From positions 310,001 through 374,000 of the forward strand of contig JAXMGX010000003.1 of the NCBI GenBank assembly GCA_046347045.1: DNA of 64,000 bases. Direction: 5' to 3'. The notes under the pieces were generated by a model, which saw nothing but the letters and a program-made list of their open reading frames with translations, ran no database searches and was not told where the DNA came from. Positions 8,562 to 16,976 of the stretch are shown in pieces (positions within the stretch are counted from its first letter, which is position 1; the number at the start of each line of letters is the position of its first letter). This DNA comes from ZC4RG30 sp046347045. GTDB taxonomy: Bacteria; Pseudomonadota; Gammaproteobacteria; Steroidobacterales; Steroidobacteraceae. A program made the translations under genes and the position numbers.

Positions 8562-9986
8562 TCAATCTGCCGCTGGCCTGTCCAGCGGCAGTCTCAGCAC
8601 GAGCGTCGTTCCGCCGGTCGCGTTGCGCTCCACGGTCAGCGTGCCCCCCAGCGCATGCGCGCGCTCGCGGATGCCGAGCAGTCCCAGCGAGCCGGACTTC
8701 TCCAGCGAGCCCGCGGTCATCCCGACGCCGTCGTCGGCAACGCGCAGCTGCACCTGCTCTGGCGTGGAATGCAGGAATACGTCCGCGCGCATGGCGCGCG
8801 CGTGCCGCGCGGTATTGGTGAGCGCCTCCTGCGTGGCACGGAACAGCAGCAGGCGCGTGGTTTCGTCGGTCACCGGCAATTGCGCCTCGGCGTGCACGTC
8901 GATGCGCAGCTTCGACAAACCCTCGAAGTAACGGGCATGCGAGGCGATCACCTCGGCGATGGGGCGGTTGGCGGGGCCGGTGGGGTGCAGGCTGCCCGCC
9001 ACCTGGCGCGTGTCGGCCAGGCAGCGATCGATGATCACCGACAGCTCCTCGAGCGCGGCACCATGCGTTGCGGGCAGGTCGCGCAGCAGGTTACTCAGCG
9101 CCAGGCGCGCGGAGAACAGATCCTGCGCCAGCCCCTCGTGCAGCTGCAGCGCCAGTTCATGGCGCTCCTTTTCGCGCACATCCTCCATGCGCTGCACCAG
9201 GTCGCGGATCCTGCGCATCGACTCCCGTGCCTGGGTCACGTCGACGAAGGTGCCGACCACGCCCGAGGGTCCCGCATCCGTGCCGTTGTACAGCGGCTGT
9301 GCGTTCACGCTGATCCACCGCACGGGTGAATCGGCGATCTGGATGCCGACGACCTGATTGCGTTCCGGCATGCCCGTGCGCAGCGCGCGCATCACCGGCA
9401 GTTCGTCGGCCGGCAGCGGACTGCCGTCATCGTTCAGCGTCTTCCAGTGCGGATTCAGGGGATCCCAGCCCAGCAGCTGCGGGCGAGTCAGCGACAGCAG
9501 CCGCTCTGCGGCCGGGTTGGCGTCGATCAGACGGCCCTCGCGATCATGGATGACCAGTCCCTCGGCCATGGTGTGCAGGATGCTGCTGAGCTGCTGCTCG
9601 CGCGAGGCGACACAGCTCTCGCGTTGCACGCGGTCGGTGAGGTCATAGCCCACGCCGACGTAGCCCTTGGTCCTGCCATTGGCGTCCACGTCGGGAATGA
9701 AGGTGAGTTCCAGATGTCGCGGGCGTCCGTCGACGACCGCGGAATCCAGAAAGGTGTTCCGCTCACCCGCCAGTGCGCGATCGATATGCGCCTGCGCGCG
9801 CCGGTAGATGTCCTCCCCCAACACCTCGCGCGCAGGCACGCCGCTGGGTGTATCGACGGGCCGGCGCAGCGCCAGAAGCAGCGCCCGATTGGCGTACTGG
9901 AGGTTGCCAGCGGCGTCCGTATAGGAAATGAGCAGCGGCAGGTGGTCGAGGAACACACCTATGTCGCCCTCTCTCAGTCTGTTCAC
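8562..9986 (-). CDS. Cytoplasmic PAS-PAS sensor histidine kinase (NarX/DesK-type catalytic core)
   Basis: A 474-residue soluble two-component kinase with no membrane segment. Two PAS domains (about 8-122 and 130-256) are followed by a HisKA_3-type dimerisation helix in which the phosphoacceptor is H283 within LQLHEGLAQDL. The family usually has HD after this histidine; here it is HE. An HATPase core follows, with the N-box QEALTNTARHAR, the G1 box ADDGVGM and LGIRERAHALGG. The input is presumably an intracellular or diffusible cue, perhaps redox or a ligand bound by PAS. No LuxR-type response regulator lies within this window beside it, so its partner is elsewhere. Confidence 0.92.
   Translation of the reverse strand: MNRLREGDIGVFLDHLPLLISYTDAAGNLQYANRALLLALRRPVDTPSGVPAREVLGEDIYRRAQAHIDRALAGERNTFLDSAVVDGRPRHLELTFIPDVDANGRTKGYVGVGYDLTDRVQRESCVASREQQLSSILHTMAEGLVIHDREGRLIDANPAAERLLSLTRPQLLGWDPLNPHWKTLNDDGSPLPADELPVMRALRTGMPERNQVVGIQIADSPVRWISVNAQPLYNGTDAGPSGVVGTFVDVTQARESMRRIRDLVQRMEDVREKERHELALQLHEGLAQDLFSARLALSNLLRDLPATHGAALEELSVIIDRCLADTRQVAGSLHPTGPANRPIAEVIASHARYFEGLSKLRIDVHAEAQLPVTDETTRLLLFRATQEALTNTARHARAMRADVFLHSTPEQVQLRVADDGVGMTAGSLEKSGSLGLLGIRERAHALGGTLTVERNATGGTTLVLRLPLDRPAAD
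8567..8591. terminator. Perfect hairpin between convergent genes
   Basis: A 10-bp perfect stem (CTGCCGCTGG pairing with CCAGCGGCAG) with a CCTGT loop, 15 bases past the stop of the ankyrin gene and inside the last codons of the convergent kinase gene. There is no T-tract, so it is either a weak or Rho-assisted end signal or a mRNA 3' stabiliser. Confidence 0.45.
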
Positions 9987-10131
9987 GTCTTCCGATCTTC
10001 CATTCGACGAAACAAATTATTGACGCCGGAGTCGGAATCCCGACGGCGAGTCGCATCGGGGATTCCTGACCGTCATCACGCCGGCCCGGGCCCGCGGACA
10101 ATAATATGCATTGTCGCCGTCCCGAGTTCCC

Positions 10132-12177
10132 ATGTTCAGCAGCCTGCCGCCGGACTCTCATCCAGGTCCCTTCAGTGCGCTTTTCAGAAGCCTGCACGAA
10201 GCGGTCGTGGATGTCGTCTTTCATCCGCCCGGCCCTGCGCCGCAGGAAAAACCCGGCGAGTTGCTGCTTCCCGTCCGGACCGCCGCCGGTCGCCAGCTCG
10301 GCACGGCGACGGTGGTGCTGGCGCCCGGCGCCGACGCGCGCGCCTGCGCGCTGAAGCTCAAACCTGCGGTGGATGCCCTCGCCATCATGCTGGCCGCCGC
10401 CAACGACGCCGTGCGGGAATCGGATCTGAAGCTGCTGCGGCTCGCCAACGAGCTGGACATCGATTTCAGTGACGATGCACGGCTCGACAAGGCCCTGGCC
10501 GCGGTGGCGCGCCGCATGGGTGTGGAACTCGCCTGGCTTGCCGATCCGCGCAGCCAGGTCAATGTGGCCGCGCGCGGCAACGAGCAGGAGCTGTCGGCCG
10601 GCGTGAGGCAGGAACTGGCGCGCATGCGCGCGCGCATCGCGCCAATGGCGGGCAAGCTGCGCCGGCCGCTGATCATCAACGAAGCGGCGCATGGCAAGGA
10701 GATGCCTGCGCAGTGCCGGTTGCTGCTGACACCGCTGTTCGTCGGCCGCGCCCGCCACAATGCCTGGCTGGTGCTGGCCAATCCCTTCACCGCGCCGCCC
10801 TTCGGCGGCTGGCACATGCTGGCCGCGCTGACGATGGGACAGGCGCTGGCGCGCCGGCTCGAAGTGGATCTCGACCGCCGCACCGGCCTGTTCAATCGTG
10901 GCGGGCTGGAGTCGGCGCTGTCGCGCATGAAGAGCTCGCGCGCGAGCCTGCTGGTGCTCGACATCGACCGCCTGCAGAGCGTGAACCAGATGCATGGCAT
11001 GGCGGCGGGCGATGCGGCCATCCTGTCGATGGCGCGATTGCTGGCGCCGCCGCTGTTGCCGGCCGGGGCGCTGGCCGCACGCACCATGGGTGACCAGTTC
11101 GCCGTGGTGCTGCCGGACACCGACACCACGCAGGCCGCGGATATCGGCGTCAAGCTGCAGAACGCCGCCGGCAGGATACAGCCCGGATTGCCGGACGATC
11201 CCTCGCCGATGACGCTCACGATAGGCGTGGTGGAGATCGACGATACCCGCAAGCCCTTCGACCGCTTCGCCATCGATGCCGACACGGCGCTGAAACTGGC
11301 CAAGGACCGCGGCCGCTCGCGGATAGAAATCTACAGCGCCGGCAGCTCCACGCTGATGCGGCGCAACGAGGAAGTTCTCGCCGCCGCCGACCTGCGCGAG
11401 GGACTGCGCACCGGCGCGCTGCTGCTGTTCGCGCAGCCGATCCGGGTGCTTGCCGACCGCGGCGCCGCGCCCGGCTTCGAGCTGCTGGTGCGGCTGCGCG
11501 ACGAAGATGGCGAGCTGCATTCGCCCAGCGAGTTCATCGAGGCGGCCAAACGCTTCCAGCTCCTCACCGACCTCGACCGCTATGTCGCCGATGCCGCGCT
11601 CGACATGCTCGCCCCGCATCGCGGCCTGCTGACGCGCCTCGGCAGCTCGGTGTCCATCAATGTGTCGGGTGCATCGCTCGCCAGCGAGGAATTCATCGAG
11701 CACTTCATCGGCAAGCTGCGCGAGTCGCGCGTTCCGGGCGGCCTCATCATCGTCGAAGTCACCGAGCAGTCGGCACTCACCAACCTCGACCGGGCGGCCG
11801 CCGCGATGCGCCGGCTGCGCGAACTGGGGTGCGGCATCGCCATCGACGATTTCGGCACCGGCGCCAACTCGCTGGCCTACCTGCGCTCGCTGCCCGTCAC
11901 GCGCATCAAGATCGACGGCAGCTTCGTGCGCGACATGCTCACCAACAGCCGCTCCGAATCCGGCGTGAAGGGCATCCTGCAGCTCGCGCGCGAGTACCGG
12001 CTCGATACCGTGGCCGAGTTCGTCGAAACCGAGGCCGTGGCGCGGCGCCTGCAGTCGCTGGGCGTGGCGCGTGGACAGGGCTATCTGTTCGGCAAACCCG
12101 AACCGGTGGAGTTCGCGCTCGAGAAGCTGGGCGAGGAAGAGCGCGCCGCAGTGAAGGAAATCTTCGACCAGCTCTAG
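10132..12177 (+). CDS. GGDEF-EAL protein with degenerate GGDEF, probable c-di-GMP phosphodiesterase
   Basis: A 681-residue cytoplasmic protein. The N-terminal ~230 residues may be a GAF-like sensory domain. The GGDEF domain has MGDQF where the active-site signature should be, so cyclase activity is unlikely. The EAL domain keeps the usual catalytic set: the ELL variant of EAL (FELLVR), the Asn of SINVS, the Glu of VEVTE, the DD of IDDFGTG, the Lys of RIKIDG, the Glu of AEFVET and the GQGYLFGKP end. It probably hydrolyses c-di-GMP. I prefer the ATG at 10132 over an in-frame TTG 21 bases upstream; TAATAT at 10102-10107 could be its -10 box. Confidence 0.9.
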   Translation: MFSSLPPDSHPGPFSALFRSLHEAVVDVVFHPPGPAPQEKPGELLLPVRTAAGRQLGTATVVLAPGADARACALKLKPAVDALAIMLAAANDAVRESDLKLLRLANELDIDFSDDARLDKALAAVARRMGVELAWLADPRSQVNVAARGNEQELSAGVRQELARMRARIAPMAGKLRRPLIINEAAHGKEMPAQCRLLLTPLFVGRARHNAWLVLANPFTAPPFGGWHMLAALTMGQALARRLEVDLDRRTGLFNRGGLESALSRMKSSRASLLVLDIDRLQSVNQMHGMAAGDAAILSMARLLAPPLLPAGALAARTMGDQFAVVLPDTDTTQAADIGVKLQNAAGRIQPGLPDDPSPMTLTIGVVEIDDTRKPFDRFAIDADTALKLAKDRGRSRIEIYSAGSSTLMRRNEEVLAAADLREGLRTGALLLFAQPIRVLADRGAAPGFELLVRLRDEDGELHSPSEFIEAAKRFQLLTDLDRYVADAALDMLAPHRGLLTRLGSSVSINVSGASLASEEFIEHFIGKLRESRVPGGLIIVEVTEQSALTNLDRAAAAMRRLRELGCGIAIDDFGTGANSLAYLRSLPVTRIKIDGSFVRDMLTNSRSESGVKGILQLAREYRLDTVAEFVETEAVARRLQSLGVARGQGYLFGKPEPVEFALEKLGEEERAAVKEIFDQL

Positions 12178-12237
12178 CCGAAACGCCCTGCCCGGGAAGG
12201 AGTAGCATGTCGCTCCTGGCGGTTTGCGGGGAAGCAC

Positions 12238-13317
12238 ATGGCGAACGACAAACACGGCGTCGACCGGCGCGAATTCCTGGGTGGCATGGCAATGGCGGCG
12301 GGCGCGGCGGGCCTCATCACAGGCGCGCCCACCGCAGCCGCCGCGGCAGCCGCTCCTGCGGCAACGGCCGGGCCCGCCCCCATGAAAGACGTGGCGGGCA
12401 AGGTGGCCTTCATCACCGGCGGCTCCAGCGGCATCGGCCTCGGCCAGGCGCATGCCTTCCACGAAGCGGGCATGAAGGTGGTGATCGGCTACATCCGCGA
12501 CGATCAGGTGGGTCCTGCGCTCGAAGGCTTCAAGACCGGCAAGGACCGCATCCACGCCATCAAGGTGAATGTGGTCGACCGCGAGGCCATGAAGGCCGCG
12601 GCCGACGAGATCGAGGGACGTTTCGGCAAGATCCACCTGCTGTCGAACAATGCCGGCATCGGCCCGCTGACGCCGCTGCTGGCTACAGAGCCGAAGGATT
12701 TCGACCAGACCATCGCCATCAACCTCACTGGCGTCTACAACGGCATCCACGAGTTCGTGCCGCGCATCCGCAAGCATGGCGAGGGCGGACACGTGGTCAC
12801 CACCTCGTCGATGAGCGGCATCCTGCCCACCGAAGGCGGCGGCGCCGGCGCCTACACGGCGAGCAAGTTCGCGGTCACGGGGATGATGGAGATCCTGCGT
12901 TCGGAACTGGATGCGGCCAAGGCCAACATCGGTGCATCGGTGTACTGCCCCGGCCTGGTCGCCACCAATATCTTCGAACTGGAGAAGAACGTCAGCGCGG
13001 CCTTCAACGAGAAGGGCAAGGCCGGCCCCGACGATGCAGCGGCCAACACCGCGCGCATCCGCCAGATCATCGGCGCCGGCATGGACCCGCTGGAGGCCGC
13101 GCGCATCGTGCTCGCCGGCATCCGCAACAACGACCTGTTCATCCTGTCGCATCCGGAATTCGGGCCGGGGCTGCAGGAGCGCATGGAGGCGCTGCTCGCC
13201 TCGGTGCCGGACACCAAGGCGCCGGCGGCGCGCCTGGCCCAGGAACAGGTGACCATGCACAACTCGCTGTACGTGCGCGAACGCAACAAGCTGCGCGCGC
13301 GCCGCCGCAAGGGTTGA
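12238..13317 (+). CDS. SDR-family oxidoreductase with a twin-arginine signal
   Basis: A 359-residue protein with complete SDR catalytic motifs: TGGSSGIG (60-67), NNAG (137-140), TTSSMSG (188-194) and YTASK with Y206 and K210. Before the Rossmann fold sits DRREFLGG followed by an Ala/Gly-rich hydrophobic stretch and AAAAAAP, a typical Tat signal peptide with R10 and R11. If functional, it sends a nicotinamide-dependent enzyme to the periplasm with its cofactor already bound. The C-terminal ~100 residues extend past the usual SDR core. The substrate is unknown. The gene stands alone, 60 bases after the EAL gene on the same strand. Confidence 0.88.
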   Translation: MANDKHGVDRREFLGGMAMAAGAAGLITGAPTAAAAAAAPAATAGPAPMKDVAGKVAFITGGSSGIGLGQAHAFHEAGMKVVIGYIRDDQVGPALEGFKTGKDRIHAIKVNVVDREAMKAAADEIEGRFGKIHLLSNNAGIGPLTPLLATEPKDFDQTIAINLTGVYNGIHEFVPRIRKHGEGGHVVTTSSMSGILPTEGGGAGAYTASKFAVTGMMEILRSELDAAKANIGASVYCPGLVATNIFELEKNVSAAFNEKGKAGPDDAAANTARIRQIIGAGMDPLEAARIVLAGIRNNDLFILSHPEFGPGLQERMEALLASVPDTKAPAARLAQEQVTMHNSLYVRERNKLRARRRKG

Positions 13318-13420
13318 GCCGCCTGCGGCCGCGCGTCCGGCGCCGCAAACCACAACCACGTCGCAGTTTCCGCGCGTGAAGGATGGGATGCGAGTTGTTG
13401 CCGGCACAATCGCCGGCAAC

Positions 13421-14116
13421 ATGAGAAGCCATTCCTGCCGCTGGATCGTGGCCACTGCCGCGCTGGGCCTTGGTTTCAGCGCCGCCGCTGCCGCGGCTCA
13501 GCTCGCCAGCACCGTGCTGCTCACACCGCTGGCACCGCACCAGAAATCCAGCGTCTCCATCCCCATGCCGGCCGGGCTGGCGCCGGATCAACCAGTCTGG
13601 GTGGCATACGAACTGGTGGCACTGTCGGCCACCGATGATGGCGACGGCGAGCTCGGCATCGAGCAGTCATTCGAGGGCGTGAAGACGTCCACGCGGGAGT
13701 TCTTCGCCACCTTCCACGCGCGCGAAATGCAGGCGCAGAAATCCGCCGGCACTGTCGCCGCGCAACTGGAGCAGATCGCAGGTCACCATGAACCCGCCGA
13801 ACTGCGGCAGCTAATGGGGGCGGAGCTCCATGCGGCCTATGAAGCGGTGAATGCCGGCAACGGTCGCATCCTGACGGGCCGAAGCGTGCATCGACTGGCC
13901 GCGCCAGAACGGTCCGACGCACCGCTCCTGATATCCGTGGAGCGCGCCCAGGGCATGCAGCCGGTGGCGTTGAAGGTGTCGGTCGGTCAGGGTGATTTGC
14001 CCCGGGAATTCCAGCAGAAGACCGAGGACACCGGGGCCTGGAAGCTGGACTATGGGCTCGGGCTGCTGGCGTTCGGCTGGCTGGTCATGCGCTTCTTCCG
14101 GCGCCGCGCGGCGTAG
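13421..14116 (+). CDS. Exported protein with C-terminal membrane anchor, function unknown
   Basis: A 231-residue protein from the ATG at 13421, where a clear signal peptide begins (MRSHSCRWIVATAALGLG then an Ala-rich cleavage region). In-frame starts at 13376 and 13388 would add a non-signal-like leader. The body has no motif I recognise; it is mixed alpha/beta in composition with few cysteines. The C-terminus is a single hydrophobic span (LDYGLGLLAFGWLVMRFF) followed by RRRAA, so the product would be a periplasmic domain held by a C-terminal transmembrane helix with a short cytoplasmic tail. It faces the convergent gene at 14133. Confidence 0.65.
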   Translation: MRSHSCRWIVATAALGLGFSAAAAAAQLASTVLLTPLAPHQKSSVSIPMPAGLAPDQPVWVAYELVALSATDDGDGELGIEQSFEGVKTSTREFFATFHAREMQAQKSAGTVAAQLEQIAGHHEPAELRQLMGAELHAAYEAVNAGNGRILTGRSVHRLAAPERSDAPLLISVERAQGMQPVALKVSVGQGDLPREFQQKTEDTGAWKLDYGLGLLAFGWLVMRFFRRRAA

Positions 14117-14132
14117 GCGCCGGCCGCGGATC

Positions 14133-14591
14133 TCACTGCAGCGAAGGCGGGAGCACGGCAACCACGCTGCGATCGCGCAGCCGCACACTGCCGCCAAGGT
14201 AACCCGACTTGCCGATTTCCATCGCGTACAGCAGCACGCGCGTACCCTGTTCCATGCGCATGGACGTGGGTGGACCAAGCAGCGCCAGCACCTCCAGCTC
14301 ATTCATGCCCGTTTTCAGGCGCTGCCAGCGAACGGCATCCACCCACATCGGCAAGGCCGTAACCGGCGTGGCTGCCGCCTGCGGCGTGCGTGGGGGTTCC
14401 CGCCGCGCCGTCGGGGGAACGGCCCCGCGCTGCGCCTCGAGCTCGCGCGACAGCGCCTGCACCTGGCGCTGCAGATCGCGCACATCCTGTTCGAGCTGCG
14501 AAACCCTGAAGTCATCCGCGGCGGTGCAGACAGGAGCCATGATCCCCAGCACAACCAGCAGCGCAAGGTGACCGGGTCGGGAGTCAATCAT
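14133..14591 (-). CDS. Exported coiled-coil protein with SmpA/BamE-like C-terminal domain
   Basis: A 152-residue protein. The ATG at 14591 puts a signal peptide (PGHLALLVVLGIMAPVCTA) at the N-terminus; an in-frame start at 14660 would bury it. The mature protein begins with a heptad-like coiled coil (VSQLEQDVRDLQRQVQALSR), then a Pro/Arg-rich linker, then a compact domain whose WQRLKTGMNELEVLALLGPP resembles the small beta-alpha fold of SmpA/OmlA/BamE proteins. It is probably a periplasmic envelope protein. The SmpA assignment rests on the KTGM...LLGPP pattern only. Confidence 0.65.
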   Translation of the reverse strand: MIDSRPGHLALLVVLGIMAPVCTAADDFRVSQLEQDVRDLQRQVQALSRELEAQRGAVPPTARREPPRTPQAAATPVTALPMWVDAVRWQRLKTGMNELEVLALLGPPTSMRMEQGTRVLLYAMEIGKSGYLGGSVRLRDRSVVAVLPPSLQ

Positions 14592-14680
14592 CGCTGTTCT
14601 TTGCACCCGATCGGCGCGCCTGTCAACCGGCCGTGGATTGTGTAGGCTGTCCGCCTTCAACGCAGAAACCAGGGGGAGTC

Positions 14681-15586
14681 ATGGGCAGGTTTTGCGCTTT
14701 CACACGGGCGGGAATCGCCGCCACTCTGATCGCTTCGATCTGCGGCGGATTCGGCGTTGCAGCCAACGCCGCGCAGCCTGGTTGCGACCGCGCCTGCCTC
14801 GCGGGCCTCATCACGCAGTACGTGGATGCCGTGGTCGCCCACGACCCTTCGCGCCTGCCGCTGGCGCCGGATGCGAAGATCATCGAGGACTCGAAGAGCG
14901 TGAAGCTGGGCGAAGGCTTGTGGAAGACAGCCACCGGCAAGCAGGGCTTCCGGCAGGACTACCTCGACGTGCGCCGTCAGGTGGCCGCCAGCCACGTGGC
15001 GATCCAGGAGGGCGAGAACCTGGCCTTGTGCTCGGTGCTGCTGCATGTGAAGGACGGCCGCATCGCCGGCATCGAGACGCTGATCCAGCGCGTCGCCCCA
15101 GGCGCACGCATGAAGCCTACCGAACTCGGCAAGCCCATCCGCGGCATGAACGACCCGGTGCCCGCCGGCAAGAAGCAGTCGCGCGAATCGATGATCCGCA
15201 CCGCCCTCACCTACACCGAAGGCCTGCGCGTGGGCAGCTTCATCGATGCCGGCACACCCTTCGCGCCCGAGACCTACCGCGTGGAGAACGGCGCCATCCT
15301 GGCGGGCGAAGGTTGCGGCCGCGACGACTGCGGCATGTATTCGCAGAACCTGATGGTGCATCCGGGCATCATCGGCAACGTCGCAGCAGTGGACGAGGAA
15401 AACGGCATCGTGCTGCTGTGGATGAACTTCGGCTTCACCAATTCCTATGGCGAAGGCAATTCCCTGGTGACCTTCGAGGCCTTCAAGGTGTGGGGCGGGC
15501 AGATCCATGCCATCAACGCCTTTTTCCGCCCGCTGCCGGTGGGCACCGGACGTTTCTGGCCGTCGTCGGATCCGGTGCCCAGGTAG
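14681..15586 (+). CDS. Secreted protein of family B (copy 1), NTF2/DUF8021-like
   Basis: A 301-residue exported protein. The ATG at 14681 is preceded by AGGGGGAG and opens a signal peptide ending near AANAAQ. The mature part starts CDRACLAGLITQYVDAVVAH with DPSRLPLAPDAK and KLGEGLWKT, a pattern I associate with DUF8021/NTF2-like domains. The paralogue at 36491-37585 shares C-x-R-x-C-L, YVxAxVAHDP, LGEGLWK/PGEGLWK and related spacing. A second domain carries several cysteines (EGCGRDDCGMYSQN). Function unknown. It is divergent from the gene at 14133-14591. Confidence 0.75.
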   Translation: MGRFCAFTRAGIAATLIASICGGFGVAANAAQPGCDRACLAGLITQYVDAVVAHDPSRLPLAPDAKIIEDSKSVKLGEGLWKTATGKQGFRQDYLDVRRQVAASHVAIQEGENLALCSVLLHVKDGRIAGIETLIQRVAPGARMKPTELGKPIRGMNDPVPAGKKQSRESMIRTALTYTEGLRVGSFIDAGTPFAPETYRVENGAILAGEGCGRDDCGMYSQNLMVHPGIIGNVAAVDEENGIVLLWMNFGFTNSYGEGNSLVTFEAFKVWGGQIHAINAFFRPLPVGTGRFWPSSDPVPR

Positions 15587-15663
15587 TCGGCCACGAATGG
15601 TTCCCATTTCCCCAGAGCCGCGCCGACAGCGCTAGGCTAGGGGAAACGAATGCGGGGGAACGC

Positions 15664-16434
15664 ATGAGTACCGAGGCTTCACGGCAGGATCTGCCCTTCG
15701 TGGCGCCCTGCCGGCAGATTCCGGCCAGCGCACCATTGGGCTGGATCGTTCGCGGCTGGCACGACTTCACGCGCGCGCCACTGCAGAGCATGACGTACGG
15801 GCTTGCCATCGCGCTGCTCGGCATGGCGATCACCGGACTCGCATGGCGCTATGGCAGCAACTGGGTCGTGCTGCTGTTGCTGCCCTCGTTCGTGTTCGTC
15901 GCGCCGGTGCTGGCGATGGGCTTCTATGCCATCAGCGCGGAACTGGCGCGCGGCGAAAAGCCCACGCTGCGGCGCTGCTTTCTGGAGGAGCGGTGCCGGC
16001 TGGGCGATGCCATGGTGTACTCGCTGGTGCTGCTGGTGGTGTTCCTGCTGTGGATGCGCGCGGGGACGGGTGTGCACGTGTTCTATCCCGCACTGGGCAA
16101 CCCGACGTTCAGTGACCTTCTCGGTTACTTCACCATCGGCAGCGCGGTGGGCGCCGTGTTCGCGCTGATCTCGTTCGCGGCCAGTGCCTTTTCGCTGCCC
16201 ATGCTGCTCGACCGTCGCACCGATGGCGTGACGGCCGCGGTGACCAGCGCCCATGCCGTGCTGAAGAACAAGCCGGCCATGCTGGTGTGGATCGCACTGA
16301 TCCTGCTGGCGGTGATCATCGGCTTTGCCACCGCCTTCGTCGGCCTGGTGGTGACCATGCCGGTGATAGGCCATGCCACCTGGCACGCGTACAAGGACAC
16401 CATCGACGCCTCGGCCTGGCCGCCCAACTGCTGA
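15664..16434 (+). CDS. DUF2189 family integral membrane protein
   Basis: A 256-residue polytopic inner-membrane protein from the ATG at 15664, 77 bases past the family B gene. It has about six hydrophobic segments (LAIALLGMAITGLAWRY, VVLLLLPSFVFVAPVLAMGF, YSLVLLVVFLLWM, AVGAVFALISFAASAFSLP, LVWIALILLAVIIGFATAFV). Family hallmarks are the N-terminal GWIVRGWHDFTRAPLQSM and the C-terminal PVIGHATWHAYKDT. The role of DUF2189 is not known. GACAGCGCTAGGCTAG upstream could be a weak promoter. Confidence 0.85.
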   Translation: MSTEASRQDLPFVAPCRQIPASAPLGWIVRGWHDFTRAPLQSMTYGLAIALLGMAITGLAWRYGSNWVVLLLLPSFVFVAPVLAMGFYAISAELARGEKPTLRRCFLEERCRLGDAMVYSLVLLVVFLLWMRAGTGVHVFYPALGNPTFSDLLGYFTIGSAVGAVFALISFAASAFSLPMLLDRRTDGVTAAVTSAHAVLKNKPAMLVWIALILLAVIIGFATAFVGLVVTMPVIGHATWHAYKDTIDASAWPPNC

Positions 16435-16463
16435 CTGTCGGCGCGGTACGGGCTGCTGCCCGA

Positions 16464-16976
16464 CTACGCGGGCGTGGTGGCGCGGATCAGCGCGCTCCTG
16501 ATGAACGCGACCTGCGCATCGACGCCGGCGGTGCCATCGATGACGAATCCGGTCTCGTCGGCCAGCGGCTCCAGATCGGCGAGCTGGGAATCGAGCAATG
16601 TCGGCGGCATGTAGTGGCCGGTGCGAGCGGCCAGCCGGGCCGCGAGGATCTGCCGCGGAACCTGCGGCAGGATGAACACCACGGGCCCGGCAAGCGCGCG
16701 CAGGCGATCGCGATAGCGCCGCTTCAGCGCCGAGCAGGTGGCCACCACGCCGGCAGCCGAGGCGATCGAGAGCTCACGACCCACGGCTTCGAGCCAGGGC
16801 GCACGATCGGCGTCGTCGAGCGGCACGCCGGCGCGCATCTTCTCGACATTGGCCAGGGGATGCAGGTCGTCAGCCTCCACGAAACGCCACCCCAGCGATT
16901 GCGCCAGCTTGCGCGCGAGCGTGGTCTTGCCGCAGCCGCTGGGACCCATCACCACCACCACGCGGGGCGCGATCAT
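16464..16976 (-). CDS. gntK: Gluconokinase
   Basis: A 170-residue shikimate kinase-like enzyme that phosphorylates gluconate to 6-phosphogluconate with ATP in the cytoplasm. Walker A is GPSGCGKTT (11-19). The family signatures FVEADDLHP, NVEKMRAGVPLDDADRAPWL, CSALKRRYRDRLR and RTGHYMPPTLLDSQLADLE are all present and the length is normal. Its ATG overlaps the stop of the upstream dehydrogenase gene as ATGA, so it is the last gene of the leftward aldonate operon. It faces the DUF2189 gene with 29 bases between stops and a small CGGGC/GCCCG stem at 16449-16462. Confidence 0.95.
   Translation of the reverse strand: MIAPRVVVVMGPSGCGKTTLARKLAQSLGWRFVEADDLHPLANVEKMRAGVPLDDADRAPWLEAVGRELSIASAAGVVATCSALKRRYRDRLRALAGPVVFILPQVPRQILAARLAARTGHYMPPTLLDSQLADLEPLADETGFVIDGTAGVDAQVAFIRSALIRATTPA

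Noticed and set aside
9763..13455. A minus-strand open frame of 1230 codons.
   Set aside because: It lies opposite the GGDEF-EAL and Tat-SDR genes, which have clear domain motifs. Its translation is His/Arg/Ala-rich without any motif, as expected for a GC-driven shadow.
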